Origin: Macrothele yani
Lineage: Eukaryota; Arthropoda; Arachnida; Araneae; Macrothelidae
NCBI GenBank assembly: GCA_039090855.1
Contig: CM076990.1
Coordinates: forward strand, 194,933,232-194,997,231
Direction of reading: 5' to 3'
DNA: 64,000 bases
Shown: positions 43,271-55,700 of the stretch, piece by piece
Position numbering within the stretch: position 1 is the first letter of the stretch
Layout of the letters: each line of letters opens with the position of its first letter
The notes under the pieces: generated by a model
Databases searched by the model: none
What the model was told of the DNA's origin: nothing
What the model saw: the letters and a program-made list of their open reading frames with translations, nothing else
Program-made: the position numbers and the translations under genes

Positions 43271-44082
43271 CAGTGGGGCCTCTATATTAATCATTAATCC
43301 ATTCCTGAGAAATGTACGAATACTGAATTGGACGAATATAGAATCAATTTTTTTTCATAGGAATTAACTAAAATTGGAATAATCCGTTCTCGGCCCCAAA
43401 TCTCATACATACATACTGTAAATAAAAATTTAACCAGAACTTTACCTTTAATGAGGAGTGATGATGGCCTGAGCTGAAGAAGAGGAAAGGAATTATTGTT
43501 TTGAAAGGGAGTTGCCTTCCATTAAAACATCGGGCAACTCCAATTCTGGTGATCAATGTCTTTTTTGTCCCTTTCCTGATTTTTACACCTTCTGCCACTT
43601 CAGCTGCTTTAATTGTATCTTTATTTTTAATTGTGCTGCTTACCGTAGTTCTCAGCATGTTAACTTCTAACGCTAAGTTAGAAATACGTGTTCCACTTTC
43701 AAAATTAGCAATTATTTCTTTTTTCAACTCAATTGTGGTTCTCAGAGCTTTCATTTTTGGTTGTTTTTCTTCACTACATTTTTTTTGGGGCCGTGGTCAC
43801 TTCTTTTTACAAAGATAACTGCAAGAAATTGTAAAAGTAAAAACACATTAAAAGAGTTATTAACAGGTGATGTGCACTGAACTATCTCACATGACAGACT
43901 GCTGGGCTATCACATGAGGCTGGCTGTCTAACTGCATGAGCGATTGCATGAGGCTAGGATGGCCATGTTGTGGGTGACTTTTCGTGACGAATATTGGATT
44001 TTTGGACGAATATCGGAGTTTTTTTTTTGCCAGAAAAATGTGATAAATATTGGATTTGATGAATATAGGGGTTCCTCCACTG
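43271..44082 (-). mobile_element. Internally deleted Tigger element with CENP-B-type DNA-binding remnant
   Basis: The ends read CAGTGGGGCCTCTATATTAA and, inverted, CAGTGGAGGAACCCCTATAT, with TA on each side. Length is 812 bp. On the minus strand 43565-43754 encodes LKKEIIANFESGTRISNLAL and VNMLRTTVSSTIKNKDTIKA, the first helix-turn-helix of a Tigger/CENP-B transposase, without the DDE core. The remaining open frame to 43368 is noncoding sequence read through. Confidence 0.75.
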
Positions 44083-44129
44083 TAGCTATAAATTAGTAAC
44101 ATGAAAAGTCATGCTAAGTGGGTTAATTC

Positions 44130-45130
44130 TTGAATTAAATGGAAAACACGAAGTCAGCAGCTGGAAATCTGAAGTTCAGTGTTTACAGGGAGAAAGAATG
44201 ATTCATTTGGAACCAAACTTGGAATAATTGAGCCATGAGTTGAAATTCAAACTAAGTATAAATGAGGGGAAAACCCAAGATCATGTTTTTGAGCAAATAA
44301 CTGTAAGATGCAGTCTACATTGTGTAGAGTTAGACCATGTGAATGGATTCATGTATCTAGGTAGCATGTTTAACAGGAAAACAAATGAGATGGTGAAATT
44401 GGTTGGTGAGTAAATTCGGCTTTGAAAGTCAGAGTTCCTTTAGGTAGATTTTACAGGAGTGGTGGGTTGTCAAAAAAGTGTGGAATGGTGGTTTTAAAAG
44501 TGTAGTGGTTCTTATTCTGTTGTATGTTTGTAAAATATGGTTCCTGCAGAAGAGAGACTAGAGCCATTTGTGTGCTGGAGTGATGCATTACTTACAGAGG
44601 TTTTATGGTGGACAGTACATAGACATTAGTGTTCTCCCTAGAGCCTTTTTACTGGGCGGCCCACCAGCTAATTTTCTCTGCCGCCCAGCTAAATTTTCTT
44701 TAATGAATGTTTTCACAACACACATAATAGCAAGAGTGCAAAACTTACTCCCACATACACCATAAATATTGGTGAAAACGACTGAAATCTGTGTTGAACA
44801 TGATTTATCAGTAAGTGTTTTATAAGTACAATCATGTTATTAGTTAAGCAAAACAACATCCTTTCTTTGAGGAAGGGGTCGTTTAAAGTACCATCCTGCT
44901 AAAATTTCTTGCCACCCAGCTGTAAAAAAGCTCTAGGGAGAACACTAGACATGCAGTTGTGTACCGTGGAGCAAAATTTTGATAGTAGGGTGGAGGCAAA
45001 TAGTTTGAGGTGGAGTGGTTATGTTGAAAAAATGATGAAGAGATGCTAAAACAATTTATTCTGTGCAAGTGGTGGGAAAGAAATGGAAAGAGTCTGAAGA
45101 CTAGATTCTGAAATGTCTGAAAGTGAAAAA
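44130..45130 (+). pseudogene. LINE reverse transcriptase C-terminal half, split by a MITE
   Basis: Shifting + frames read LSINEGKTQDHVFEQ, VNGFMYLGSMFNRKTNEM (44340), VLIL-like and LLYVCKIWFLQ-like stretches near 44510. After the MITE comes RVEANSLRWSGYVEKMMKRC (44990). This is the stretch after the catalytic YADD box in non-LTR reverse transcriptases (K...M.F..; YLG; CE.W; RW.GHV.RM). The MITE at 44627-44945 separates the two blocks. Confidence 0.6.
44627..44945. mobile_element. MITE, AGTGTTCTCC family, copy 2
   Basis: Ends AGTGTTCTCCCTAGAGC (44628) and its inverse at 44930-44946 are exact over 17 bp. TAGACAT occurs on both sides (44620-44626 and 44946-44952), the best duplication seen for this family. 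It interrupts a LINE frame. Confidence 0.8.
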
Positions 45131-45352
45131 GTTTATTGTATGAAACACGAAAGGTCTTGTAAGTGTAGTTTGTGTACCAAGATTACGGAATGGAGACATG
45201 GTATGTCAACATAAATACGATCTAACACCATCACTTACTTTGATTTGAGAGATGAACTTTGAGGAACTAGCATCTGAATCAAAGAGCAGCTTAGGAACAT
45301 GTATGTAGGCCAAACATGGGTCTTTCTATGGCCATTGATCACAATCTACATA

Positions 45353-46571
45353 CACTATCTACCATCAAGTAATTGGACACCTATGATAGCAAAGGAAAAC
45401 GAAGTTTATTCACCTTCAATAGTTGGTGGAGCCTCCACGAGCGGCAATTACAGCTGCGACCCTCTGGGACATACTCTCAACCAGGCGTTGTACGACGGCT
45501 AGCGGTATTTTCTTCCACTCGGCTTGGAGAAGACAAGTCAGTTCCTTCACCGATTTCGGACGGTGGAGGAACCCCGTAAGTCGACGCTCCAACTCGTCCC
45601 AAAGGTGCTCGATAGGGTTAAGGTCCGGGCTCTGTGCATGCCAGTCCATTCGATTAACCCCATTGTCACCATATCAAGCCATGGTGGACCTCGCAACATG
45701 ACAGGTGGCATTGTCATCCTGAAAGTAACATGGGTCCACCCTGTAAAACTGCCACAATGTAGGAAGCGCATGGTCATCCAAAATGGTGCAGTAGGTCTCG
45801 GCGTTGAGTCTACTAGGAATTACGACTAAGGGTCCCGTGCCATACCAGGAGAAACACCCCCATAGCATAATTCCACCGCCGCCGAACTTCACAGTTGGCA
45901 CAATACATTCCGGCAGGAGGCGTTCTCCTGGCAGACGCCAAACCCAGACCCTGCCATCCGAACGGTAGAGGGTGAACCTTGATTCCTCGCTCCAGAGAAC
46001 CTGTTTCCACTGTTCAACGGTCCCCTGTCGACGTTCTTTGCACTATGTTAGCCGAGCAGTGCTATTGGACTTGGTGATCAAAGGCTTGTGGGTGGCAGCA
46101 CGTCCATGATAACCGAGCAGATGGGCTTCCTTACAGATGGTATTCATCGAAAGAACATTCCCGGATGCCTGTTGAAATTCCTCGCGGATGTGGCCCATCG
46201 ATTTGGTGCAGTTCTTCCGAATATCTCTGGCCAGCACCTGTCGGTCTCTAACTCCCAGTTTTGTGGGTCTACTGGGGCGGGGCACATTCCGACAGTCACC
46301 TCTCATCTTCCATTTGCCAATCACGTAGGCCACTGTCGATTTTGGGTACTTCAACTCACTGGATATGTCACGTATGGATCGGCCATTTCTGTGATACCCG
46401 ATGATTACACCTTTCTCGAAATCGGAGAGCTCCGAACTGCGTGGCATCTTGCATGCGACTGGTTGTGTTGTTGTTTCCCACACGATATTTAACGGCGGCG
46501 GCCGTGATGTGTATCAGGACCGCAGATATCGTCGATTGCAGGGGTGTCCAATATCTTGTTGGTAGATAGTG
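45353..46571 (-). mobile_element. Tc1 transposon, full length
   Basis: The ends read CACTATCTACCATCAAGTAA and, inverted, CACTATCTACCAACAAGATA, then TTGGACACC on both sides. They are flanked by TA (45351-45352 and 46572-46573). Length is 1,219 bp. GC content is higher than the intron around it. Confidence 0.85.
45416..46483 (-). pseudogene. Tc1 DD34E transposase with a few frameshifts
   Basis: The DNA-binding half is open from about 46450 (MPRSSELSDFEKGVIIGYHR) to 46043, with HTH motifs RSIRDISSELKYPKSTVAYV and KSMGHIREEFQQASGNVLSM. A shift near 46040 leads to [17 protein letters not shown] sequence, then [20 protein letters not shown] (45870). The catalytic blocks are [17 protein letters not shown] (45680) and, after a shift, SPDLNPIEHLWDELERRLTG (45625), so D and E are kept. 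The C-terminus VAAVIAARGGSTNY is typical. Probably three small indels inactivate it. Confidence 0.8.
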
Positions 46572-46573
46572 TA

Positions 46574-47466
46574 TAACATAATCATAGTGACACCTAAACT
46601 CATGGCTTGCTGAAATCTCCACTTTGATTGTAGGGTTGACAAACTTTTATGCATTCAGTCCACAAACAGGTAAGTTCAAACATGTGAGAACATGTTGAAA
46701 GTCAGTTTAGTAAATATCTTTACTTCAAAGACAAAAGGTCACATGCTTGCATTTGAGCTCCTGTATTCATTAATTGTATGTGATTCTTAAATGCTGATAC
46801 ATGTAAGTATTAAACTTTCATTTCAGTTAACTGCCATATTGTGTGCTACTTCTATTTTAGTTTTTATTTCTGTTGCATCTTATAATCTAGATTTGCATTG
46901 TCACAACAAGCTGTGTGTATGTCAGGTACATTTCGGACAGTGATCAGAAGTGGCACACTACAAAATGAAGTAGGTTATAGTGGAAAATTACGCTAGAAAT
47001 GCAATTTTTAAAGAATGCAAAAATATCTTCAAATCATGTGACACATCCAGATTTCCTAAAGCGTAATTGACTGGAACAGGGAGTTTGAGTATTCCCTGCC
47101 TACAGGCAGGGTTTAAGCTGGCTCAAAAATGCTGTTGCCAATATGCTAAAATAAGGAAAGAAGCTGTAGCAAAATGCTAATGAAAGTTAACCGCTTTTGT
47201 CTCTCAGAAAATCGTAACATCAATTGAATGGTAACAAATGACAGCTTATCGTTTGAGGTTTGCCTCTCTTGATATTTTTTGCACGTTGTTATCAGGATTT
47301 TTGTAGCTTCCAGCTGGGTAAGTTGCCATTTTGTTCCACTGTTATGTATATTACATACTTAAATGAGCATGTCAGGTACACCAAGCATCTTTGCACCGGT
47401 TTGTTTATACTTCTTGATTTTAACTGCTCCCTGCTGCATTCCTTCCATTTCTCCCTTTTTCCTTAC
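46574..47466. other. Intron sequence without recognisable element
   Basis: Nothing recognisable. A pyrimidine-rich stretch (47440-47465) immediately precedes the LINE and resembles the sequence following its 3' end. Confidence 0.5.
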
Positions 47467-48261
47467 CCCGCACGGGGATAACTGGTTTTCCAGTTATTTG
47501 GGGAGCAGCGCCCCCACGGCCCAAGTTGAACTTGTGACGGATCATTTGGTCATGTCGTCTTGAACGATTACATCACCGAAGGGACAGCTGTTCATCCAGC
47601 TGCTGGGGGATGGCTTCCGCACGGCCGAGCCGACACGTACTATATGTGATGATTTTCACATTTTTTATGTTTTTTCACTTGACACGCACCTGCCTCAGTT
47701 GTAGGTTGCTGAGGTTGTGATTATGCGCCAGCTCTGGATTTTAGTTTCTCTTTTTCTTTTCTGTCATCTCCATTTCATGTTTCTTTCTTTGTTTTTCCGA
47801 GCTGGTTAGCTAGACCTACCTGCACGTTTGCCGTGTGCGGTGACGTGTAAGGTGGAAAAGGGGATGCTGGAGGCTGAGGTTTCTGGAGGCCACGGTGTTG
47901 GTGTCACCAGTTGCCAACACTCCTCTTTGCCCCCTGCTTCACCCTAAACGGGCGGCTAGGAACTAACCCACTCCTAGTCAATGAGGTCTGTGGCAGAGTG
48001 GAGCCCAGACCTCTAACGGCTTGTCGTTTTCGTACGACAGGGTGAGTCTGGGGATAGGGTGGGCATGCCAAAGGGGTGTTCCCCAGGCATGGGAAAGTCT
48101 GGGTGCACGCTGAGCGCATGTCTGCCCTATCAACTTGCTATATCCGCTTCCTATCCCTAGAGCCGTGTCCTGCGTCCACTTGGGCTTGCGGACCTCCGGT
48201 TCTCTCTCGTTGGGCTCGATTGTGGGTGGGGAAGTCTGCGGACGAATTATTAATTTTTTTC

Positions 48262-49476
48262 ATGGATGAAAACAAAGTTTCCCACGAACCAAAAAGCAAA
48301 AGAGGTAATGAGGAAGGCTCATCCTCTTCCGCAAAAAAGCATATTCCTGATTTGCTCGAATGCTAGTTTCTTTTTTGTGCACTCATTGGACCCTTCAAAG
48401 CTTTTGAGTGCCAAAAGTCCATTTTGGATAAACAAAGCACTTCAATCTATAGCAAGCTCTCCTAAGAGCGTCAAGAAACTTCAGTCTGGAGATCTTCTGA
48501 TAGAAATGTCCACTGTGGCCTACAGTTCCACACTTCTCAACACAACCACGCTGCTTGAGACTCCGGTCAAAACAACACCTCATGGGTACCTAAATTCATC
48601 TCGAGGTGTTGTCTCCTCTCAGGACCTCGTTGAGTGTTCCGAGGAAGAACTACTTGAAGAACTGAGTAGTCAACACGTTACGGGTGTGCGGTGTATTCTC
48701 TTCAGGCGGAATGGGCAGTCCGTCCCATCCCGCAACATCATTTTAACTTTTGATAGCCCTTTCCTGCCTACGTCCATCAAGGCAGGGTATCTTCGCCTTG
48801 AGGTACGCCCGTACATCCCTAACCCTTTGAGATGTTTTAGGTGCCAGTCATACGGCCATTCTCAGCAGTCTTGCAGGGGCAATCCTAGGTGTGGACGCTG
48901 TGGTGCCACAATCATCTTTTGCAGGAATGTGTGGCCAAGGCCGAGTTTTGTGTGAACTGCAAGGGTTCACACGCAGCATCAGCCAAAGATTGTCCCAAGT
49001 GGAAGGAGGAGAAAGAAATTCAAAGGCTGAAAACTGTTGAGAATATTTCCTATCCTGAGGCCAGAAGAAGAGTAGTTCCAGTTTCTTCTGATCGGCGATC
49101 TTATGTATCGGTGGTGGTTGCCAAATCTATGGTTGCTATTCAAACCGACATTCAGGTCCCTGTTAAATGTCCCTTCAAGCTGGACGATATCATCTCAGCC
49201 GGACTGGAGGCACTCCAGCCTCGAGCTAGGGGTCTGAAAGCGCCACCCACCACTTCGCCGAAGCAGACTCATCCCACCACCAGCAAGGGAACTCAGGCCA
49301 CTTCTTCTGGCAAGAAAACCAAAGCCCAGGATAAGAAAAGCATTTCTTCTCCTCCAAAATCTCAGCAAACGACTCAACGTCGTGCGCCTCCCGTTAAGAC
49401 ACTTAGGACAAAGCATGCTCCCATCTTGGCCCCTGGTCACACGCCTCCAGATCTGGGGGACCCCCATCAGAGGTGA
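48262..49476 (+). pseudogene. LINE ORF1, gag-like zinc-knuckle protein
   Basis: ATG 48262 (MDENKVSHEPKSKRGNEEGS) starts the frame, which shifts near 48360 and again near 48910. The middle holds the ORF1 RNA-recognition-like region (SPKSVKKLQSGDLLIEMSTV). Three Cys-rich knuckles follow: CFRCQSYGHSQQSC, CGRCG and, after the shift, CVNCKGSHAASAKDC. A Lys/Ser/Pro-rich tail (residues after ISYPEARRRV) ends at 49476. ORF1 proteins of this type bind the LINE RNA and package it. Two frameshifts break it. Confidence 0.75.
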
Positions 49477-49519
49477 TGGAGCCTGACACCGTTTGATCAT
49501 TTTCATTTCACTTTTAACC

Positions 49520-52500
49520 ATGGCTTCAATCATTCAGTGGAACTGTCGAGGTTTTCGGACGAGTTTTGAGGAAGTGAAACATCTGCTTTCGTTGTACTAT
49601 CTGGTGTGCTTTTGTTTACAGGAAATAAAACTTAAACCATCAGACCTGCTTTCAGTTCGAGGCTACAGTGCGTATCGGACAGATAATGCATGGGGAGACA
49701 TCGCCTGTGGGGGAGTCGCTATTCTTGTCCCTCACAGTGTTCCAGTGTCTTCCGCTGCGATATCAACAACTTTGCAGGCCGTGGCGGTTCGAATATCTGT
49801 GCTTGTGCCTCTTACTGTCTGCAGTGTCTGTCTGCAGTGTCTGTCTGCAGTGTCTATCTGCCGCCGGACGAGAACGTGAGCATCTCTGTTCTGGAGAGCT
49901 TGGTTGATCAGCTGCCTTCACCCTTTCTCCTTTTGAGTGACTTCAATGCCCATCATCATTTGTGGGGTAGTGTCAGCATCAGCACAAGAGGTCGTCGCAT
50001 AGTCTCTTCTGTCCTCGGCCTCTCTGTGCCTTTTTAACACCGGTACTGACACTTACTTCCGTGAGCCGACAAGATCCTTCAGTGCGATCGATTTGACCTT
50101 GGGATCACCATCGATTATTGCTGATTGGTCGTGGACGGTGCGTAATGACCTCCACGGGAGCGACCACTTTCCGATTTTGCTCTCGCATCATGCGAACATG
50201 CCATCTTCTGCCTCCCGCCCTCCTCGGTGGAGGATGGAGCGTGCGAGATGGGAGGTCTTTACACCGTCAGCATTGATATCTTCTGCAATGGTGACCCAAG
50301 AATCAACGACGCAGCGGTTTTTGAAGTCACAAATTGTATTCTTCAGGCAGCTGATCTTTCTATACCAAAAACATCTACGACACTCTCCAGAAGTCCGAAG
50401 CCTTGCTGGACCCCTGAATGCGCAGCGGCTAGGAGAGCTCAACATAAGGCCTGGTCTACGTTTTGGCGTTATCCAACCGATGCCAACCTCGTTGCATTCA
50501 AACGAGCAAAATCCTATGCTCGGTTGGTGCGTTGAAGTAGCAAGAGGGAGTCTTGGATCCAGTATGTTTCATCTCATCTCTCACTTCACGTGCCAGTTCG
50601 AAAAGTGTGTGGGACAAGATTTGTAAGATCCAAGGTAACTACAGCTCTCACCAGATCTCCGTTCTTGAGAGTAACGGCTGCACATATGCTGAAGTCGGGG
50701 AGATTGCTGACTGTTTAAGGGAGGCGTTTGCCTCCGTGTCCAGTGACCTGGCGTATCCTTCCTCCTTTCTGAGGATTAAATCCACTGCGGAATGCCAGAG
50801 AATGTCCTTTGCGCCTTTTAACAACACTAGTTAAAACTCCCCCTTCAGCATGGTTGAACTCAGGGTGGCTCTGCATCGGTCCGGCGCTACATCTGTCTGT
50901 CCCGATGGCATCCACTATGACATGCTCCTTCATCTCTCGCAGTCGTCTCTCGAGAATCTCTTAATCTTGTTTAATCATATTTGGTTGGAGCACAGTTTCT
51001 CGGAATCTTGGCGAAAAGCTTTTGTTCTGCCTTTTCCCAAACCTGGCAAGGATCCCAAGTCTCCCTCTAGTTATCGCCCAATTGCTCTCACTAGCTGTCT
51101 GTGTAAAGTTCATGTACGCATTGTTAATTCCCGGTTAGTTCATTTTTTAGAATATCATCAAGTACTTTCACCATCACAAAGCGGCTTTCGCCATCATCGT
51201 TCACCTCACGATCCTCTCCTGCACCTTGAGACATCTGTGCACGAGGCGTTCGTGCGTAGGCAGCACCTGGTTTCTGTATTTTTTGATATTGAGAATGTCT
51301 ATGATCAAGCGTGGCGGCACGGTATTATCCGTGTCCTCTACGCATGCGTGTTTGTGAGGAAATCTTCCAACCTTCATTGTAAATTTCCTTTGCAATCGGA
51401 TGTTCCAGGTGCGCCTGGGTACCACGCTCTCGGCACCATTCCATCAAGAACAAGGTGTTTCTCAAGGTTGCATTTTATCTGTCACATTGTTCATCCTCCG
51501 CATTAATTGTCTTTTCATAAATCTTCCTCCTGCGGTTTCGGCTACTGTTTATGTTGATGACTTGCACATTTTCTGCTCGTCATCAAGCATGCATTTTATT
51601 GAAAGGCAGTTGCAGTCTGCAATTAACCAGATCTTTAAAGCGGCGAATAGCAATGGTTTCGTTCTTTCTCCTGACAAGACAGTGTGTGTCCATTTCTGAC
51701 AGAGGCGCGGCCTCCATTCTGACCCAAAGCTGTATTTAGACCGTGCAGCCATACCAGTTTTGCCGGAGACCAAGTTCCTTGGTCTGACCGTCGACCGTGT
51801 GCTTACGTTCCTTGCGCACGTCCGGCAGCTCAAGATTTCCTGTCTGCGGGCTCTATCTATTCTTAAGTCCTTTCGAGAGTCTCGTGGGGCGCAGACAGGA
51901 TGTCTTTGTTTCGAATTTACCATTCATTAATACGGTCAAAACTGGATTATGGTTGTATCGTGTATGGCTCTGCTCGTCATTCCGTTCTCCGGCCTTTGGA
52001 CACTATTCACCATCAAGCACTGCGTCTTTGTTCGGGAGCATTTCGAACATTTCTGATTCCCAGCCTTTACGCTGACGCAAACGAACCATCGCTTGAATTA
52101 CGCAGTCTGCAGCTGTCTATTCAATTCTACTTGAGGCTTAGATCTCTTCCAGACCATCCTTTATACGATGCAGTTTTCCATCCTCAGCATGCTCGTTTAT
52201 TCGAGAACCGGCCCTCGTGCATTTCAACCTTCGGTCTTCATATGGCGGCAGTAGCCCGTGATGTAGGGCTCAACTTGTCACTTGTTGGAGAGACCAGGGG
52301 CCTTGTGGATCCTCCATGGCACCCACTTGGTGTCATGGTTGATACCACCTTTACATCTTTCGATAAATCCTCAACCCCTGCGTCAGTGTACCAGCAGCTC
52401 TTCGCTGAGCACCATGCCCTCAATTCTGACTACACTCCCACTTTCACTGATGGCTCCAAGATGCATGGAGTCGTTGGATCCGCGGCTGTCTGTGTAGATG

Positions 52501-53261
52501 ACGTTTCAGTAGCGCGGATCCCAGCTGAGGCCACGGCGTTTTTGGCGGAGATGCATGCTGTGTATCTCGCCCTTCTCCATGTTCAGTCGAGTTCTCATCA
52601 TCGTGCTATGGTCTATACGGATTCCTTAAGTGTCCTGCAGTCTTTATCATCTGCAGATTGCCGTGACCATCCTGTTCTCTTGGATGTGAGACAGTTACTT
52701 CGTTGTTTGCTCAGGGCCGGTCTTCATGTTCAGTTTTGCTGGATTCCTGGGCATGTTGGAATCTCTGGTAACGAGTGTGCTGATGCGGCTACTAGATCTG
52801 CTTCCTCTTTGGTCGTCACACCCTTACCACTATTTCACCGGGATTTCCGCTTTCTTCTTAACGAGCATATCAAGCGAACGTGGCAGGGTCTGTGGGACCA
52901 GGAGGTGGAAAATAAGCTGCATCGTATTAAACCTATTCTTGGAATCTGGAAATCCTCATATCGTCGGAACCGTAGGGAGGAAGTGGTGCTTGCACGTCTC
53001 CGTATTGGGCATTGTCGTTTCACTCACCGCTTTTTGCTGTGTGGCGACACTGCGCCGATGTGTGGGACGTGCGATTGCCGACTCACCGTCACTCATCTTT
53101 TGTGTAGTTGTGTTTGTTTTCGGGAAGTTCGTTTTCATGTCTTTCATTCTCATTTGTTGACCGAGGACCCCGCTACACTGCAGCGGCTCCTAAATGACCA
53201 CTGCGATACTGATGCTGTCTTTTCATTTTTTAAAGAAATTGACTATTTTAAACATATCTAG
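49520..53261 (+). pseudogene. LINE ORF2: APE endonuclease, reverse transcriptase, RNase H
   Basis: ATG 49520 (MASIIQWNCRGFRTSFEEVK) begins an AP-type endonuclease with FCLQEIKL and the late catalytic GSDHFPILL (50160). Reverse transcriptase follows: CPDGIHYDMLLHL, the block from KPGKDP to YRPIALTS, FFDIENVYDQAW (first Asp), QGVSQGCILS and VYVDDLHIFC (YVDD box, 51550). The last 453 codons (51900-53261) are one intact frame. They carry RNase H with all four acidic residues (FTDGSK, AEMHAV, YTDSLS, ECADAA) and a final Cys/His stretch. At least five frameshifts and one stop break the rest, and a CTGCAGTGTCTGT repeat lies at 49817-49855. The element copies itself by target-primed reverse transcription. 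Confidence 0.85.
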
Positions 53262-53470
53262 ATTTTAGCCCCATCATCATTCTCATCTCTCAGTTTTAAC
53301 TGAATCAACTAGATTTTAATCATTGTACCACGTTTTTAATTCTGTTCGTTTCATTGTCTTTTTAGCCGTTCCATAATTCTCATTATTCAGTTTTACTTGA
53401 TCAGCCAGATTTTAAGCTTGATACCACATTTTTTTAATACTGTTTGTTTGTCATGTGTCTGGTGCTCTTT
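53262..53470 (+). repeat. Duplicated block in LINE 3' UTR
   Basis: Two units of about 115 bp, each with ATTCTCAT..(C/T)TCAGTTTTA, CT(A/G)A(A/T)C, AGATTTTAA and TACCAC.TTTTTAAT.CTGTT, follow the ORF2 stop. They precede the AATAAA-like end CATAAAAATCAATAAA (53493). Confidence 0.7.
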
Positions 53471-53619
53471 GGCCAAACATGGCCCTTGCGCCATAAAAAT
53501 CAATAAACCAACCAACCAACCAACCTTTTCTCCTTTTTTCTTATTTTCTCTCCCTTCCCTGCTTAAAACATACAAAATGCACACACACACTCCTTTAAAA
53601 TATTTACAACTCAATTGAA

Positions 53620-55700
53620 TTCATATGCTAACACTTAAACTGAACTCAGATAACTTAAAAAACATACTCACATACATACACACACCACCCACGGTACCAC
53701 TAACAGTAGTCACACATAATTCAAATCTAACACTTTAAACCAAACAAACCACAACTCAAATCTAAAGACACTATTTACAATAAAAGCTGGCCTTGACTCT
53801 ATGTCATCTAATCTTTATCTCATGACTATATCTGTTCCTGCCCAATGCTCATAAACACATGTCGACTCGCCCCCTTAACCCTACTTTGCTTACAAATTTG
53901 CCTCTAGTATTTTCTGCTGACCCGCAGCCATCTTCAGGAAGCACTAATGATGCTACCCTGTCTGCAGCCGCAGACCAAGTGAGCAAAAGAGTCTACGCCT
54001 GTGCCGGCCTCGATGTCATCAATCCTCTACCGTGGCTTCATCTATTGTTTCATTCTGTTTTTTTTTTATTTTCTTCTTCTGTTGTTTAGATTTTTTATGT
54101 TCAATTTTAATTAATTCTTTCCATCTGTCGTTCACATTATTGGGATCGTTAACATTACAAATTTTATCTTTATTTTTTTTCTGTTAACACAGATTCTGCG
54201 ATGCGTAGGTGCCTTTCATTTTTACAATATTTAATAATTTTAATTTCTTCAAATTTTGGGTATTCACGGCTCTCCAAACAGTATTGAATCAAAGCTGTCT
54301 TTGCTTCCTTTTTTTTGCCAATTCTTTGTGTTGTTTTAGACTGTTTTAATTTATTTTTTGTGCTCCCTATGTATGACATAGGTGAGGTCTTGGTGATTGG
54401 TATCTTTATTATTAAAAAAATCTTTATTATTAAAAATCATATTTTTGATTGTAAGTACTTTATTTCCCATTTGGATACCATATTTACTGCACAATTTATT
54501 TATTAATTTCTGAAGATATGCCAGCAAGGTACGGTAATGCTCCAAAGTATTTCTTCTGTACTTTATTTTTTGAACTTGTTGTATCATTAATCTTACTCTG
54601 TACTTCTTGAATCCATTTTTTTATTTTTTGTCGTGGATATCCATAATTTTGTGCTATTTCTTTTATATTATCAATTTCGTCACTAGTGAACTGTTCTTTT
54701 GAAGAACGTGTAAACACTCTTTTGATCAAAGTTTTTATACTATTGCATTTTTCAGAGTATGGATGCGCTGAATTATATGGAATTAATACTGGTATATACG
54801 ATGATTTTCTATGCACTTTGTATTGTAATTCATCTTTTTGTTTAATAATTTTAACATCCAAAAAGGCCAGATTATTATCTTCATGTTCGATTGTCAGTTT
54901 AATGGATGGATATATATTGTTAAATTGTTTGGCTAATTCTTCCAGTTCAGTACAGTTCAGTTTAGATAGAACAAAAATATCGTCTATATATCTGCAATAA
55001 ATGATTGAGGGTTCTTCCATTCTGTTAATTATTTTATCTTCGATGTCGCTCATAATTACCTCTGCGAACAAGGCTGCCCATTGGGCCTCTGTCATTTTGC
55101 TTGTAGATACATTCCTCCAATGTAAAAATATTATTTTCATATATGTACAATAAAACTGTTTTTAATTCTTGAAGTTGTGTTTCATTAAGGTTTTTAATTG
55201 TTGTAATTTTTTCATGATGATCTCAATAGCACCTGGTACTGGGGTACTTGGAAATAAGGCTTTAACATCCATGCTTACCATTCTAAAATCCTGTAAATCT
55301 TGTTTTATATTTTTAATTTTATCAATAAACTCACATGTGTTTCTTACAGTGAACTGTTTTCACGAACATAGGTGCTAAAAATTATAAATATTTTTTTCAA
55401 GAGCTATCAACAGTGAATTCCTTTTTGACACAATCTCATAGGTGTATCCGGCTTATGTGTTTTTATTTTAGCAAACAGTCTTGGCATTCCCGCACCAATT
55501 GGTGGGTATGAATTTTTAATTTAATCTGATAGAGTATTATGATTCCTAATATTAGCTAAGTACCTAATTTGACTATCTGTTGGGTCTTTTTGCATAATAG
55601 TACAATTCATCGCTTCTATTGCTTGAGTCATTTTTTGGTTATACTCCTCCATATTTTAAAAACTGAATTGTTCACACTAACAACACTTTGGACATCCGTG
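53620..55700 (-). mobile_element. Penelope-like retroelement, 5'-decayed
   Basis: The minus strand carries RT blocks followed by a GIY-YIG remnant and a noncoding tail. The tail (53640-53960) shares its sequence type with the foldback insertion at 17.2-17.5 kb (ACTATTTACA, CTAACCCTACT, GCCTCTAG). A weaker hammerhead-like stretch, CTGAAGA...GAAA, lies at 53911-53937. No target duplication was identified. Confidence 0.7.
54170..55690 (-). pseudogene. Penelope-like reverse transcriptase and GIY-YIG endonuclease
   Basis: From 55690 downwards the minus strand reads MQKDPTDSQIRYLANI, FAKIKTHKPDTPMR and MVSMDVKALFPSTPVPGA, which holds the first catalytic Asp. From ATG 55138-55140 an open frame of 214 codons has QWAALFAEVIM, the box CRYIDDIFVLSKLN (YIDD) and FLDVKIIKQKDELQYKVHRK. 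The C-terminal YIGSTKNKLKQ (54370) is the GIY-YIG endonuclease signature. A direct ATTATTAAAAA repeat at 54407-54437 sits in front of it. Four or more frameshifts make it inactive. Confidence 0.8.

Larger units (their letters stand above)
47467..53522 (+). mobile_element. I/Jockey-group LINE, nearly full length
   Basis: A GC-rich 5' UTR (from about 47467) leads to a gag-like ORF1 and a pol-like ORF2. The 3' end is CAATAAACCAACCAACCAA, a tetranucleotide tail instead of poly-A. Flanking TTCTCCCTTTTTCCTTA (about 47449-47465) and TTCTCCTTTTTTCTTA (about 53527) could be a worn target duplication. The presence of RNase H after RT points to the I group within the wider Jockey/I assemblage. Confidence 0.8.

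Noticed and set aside
51900..53261. Long intact frame as a host gene
   Set aside because: It is the RNase H end of LINE ORF2, continuous with RT and endonuclease blocks upstream.
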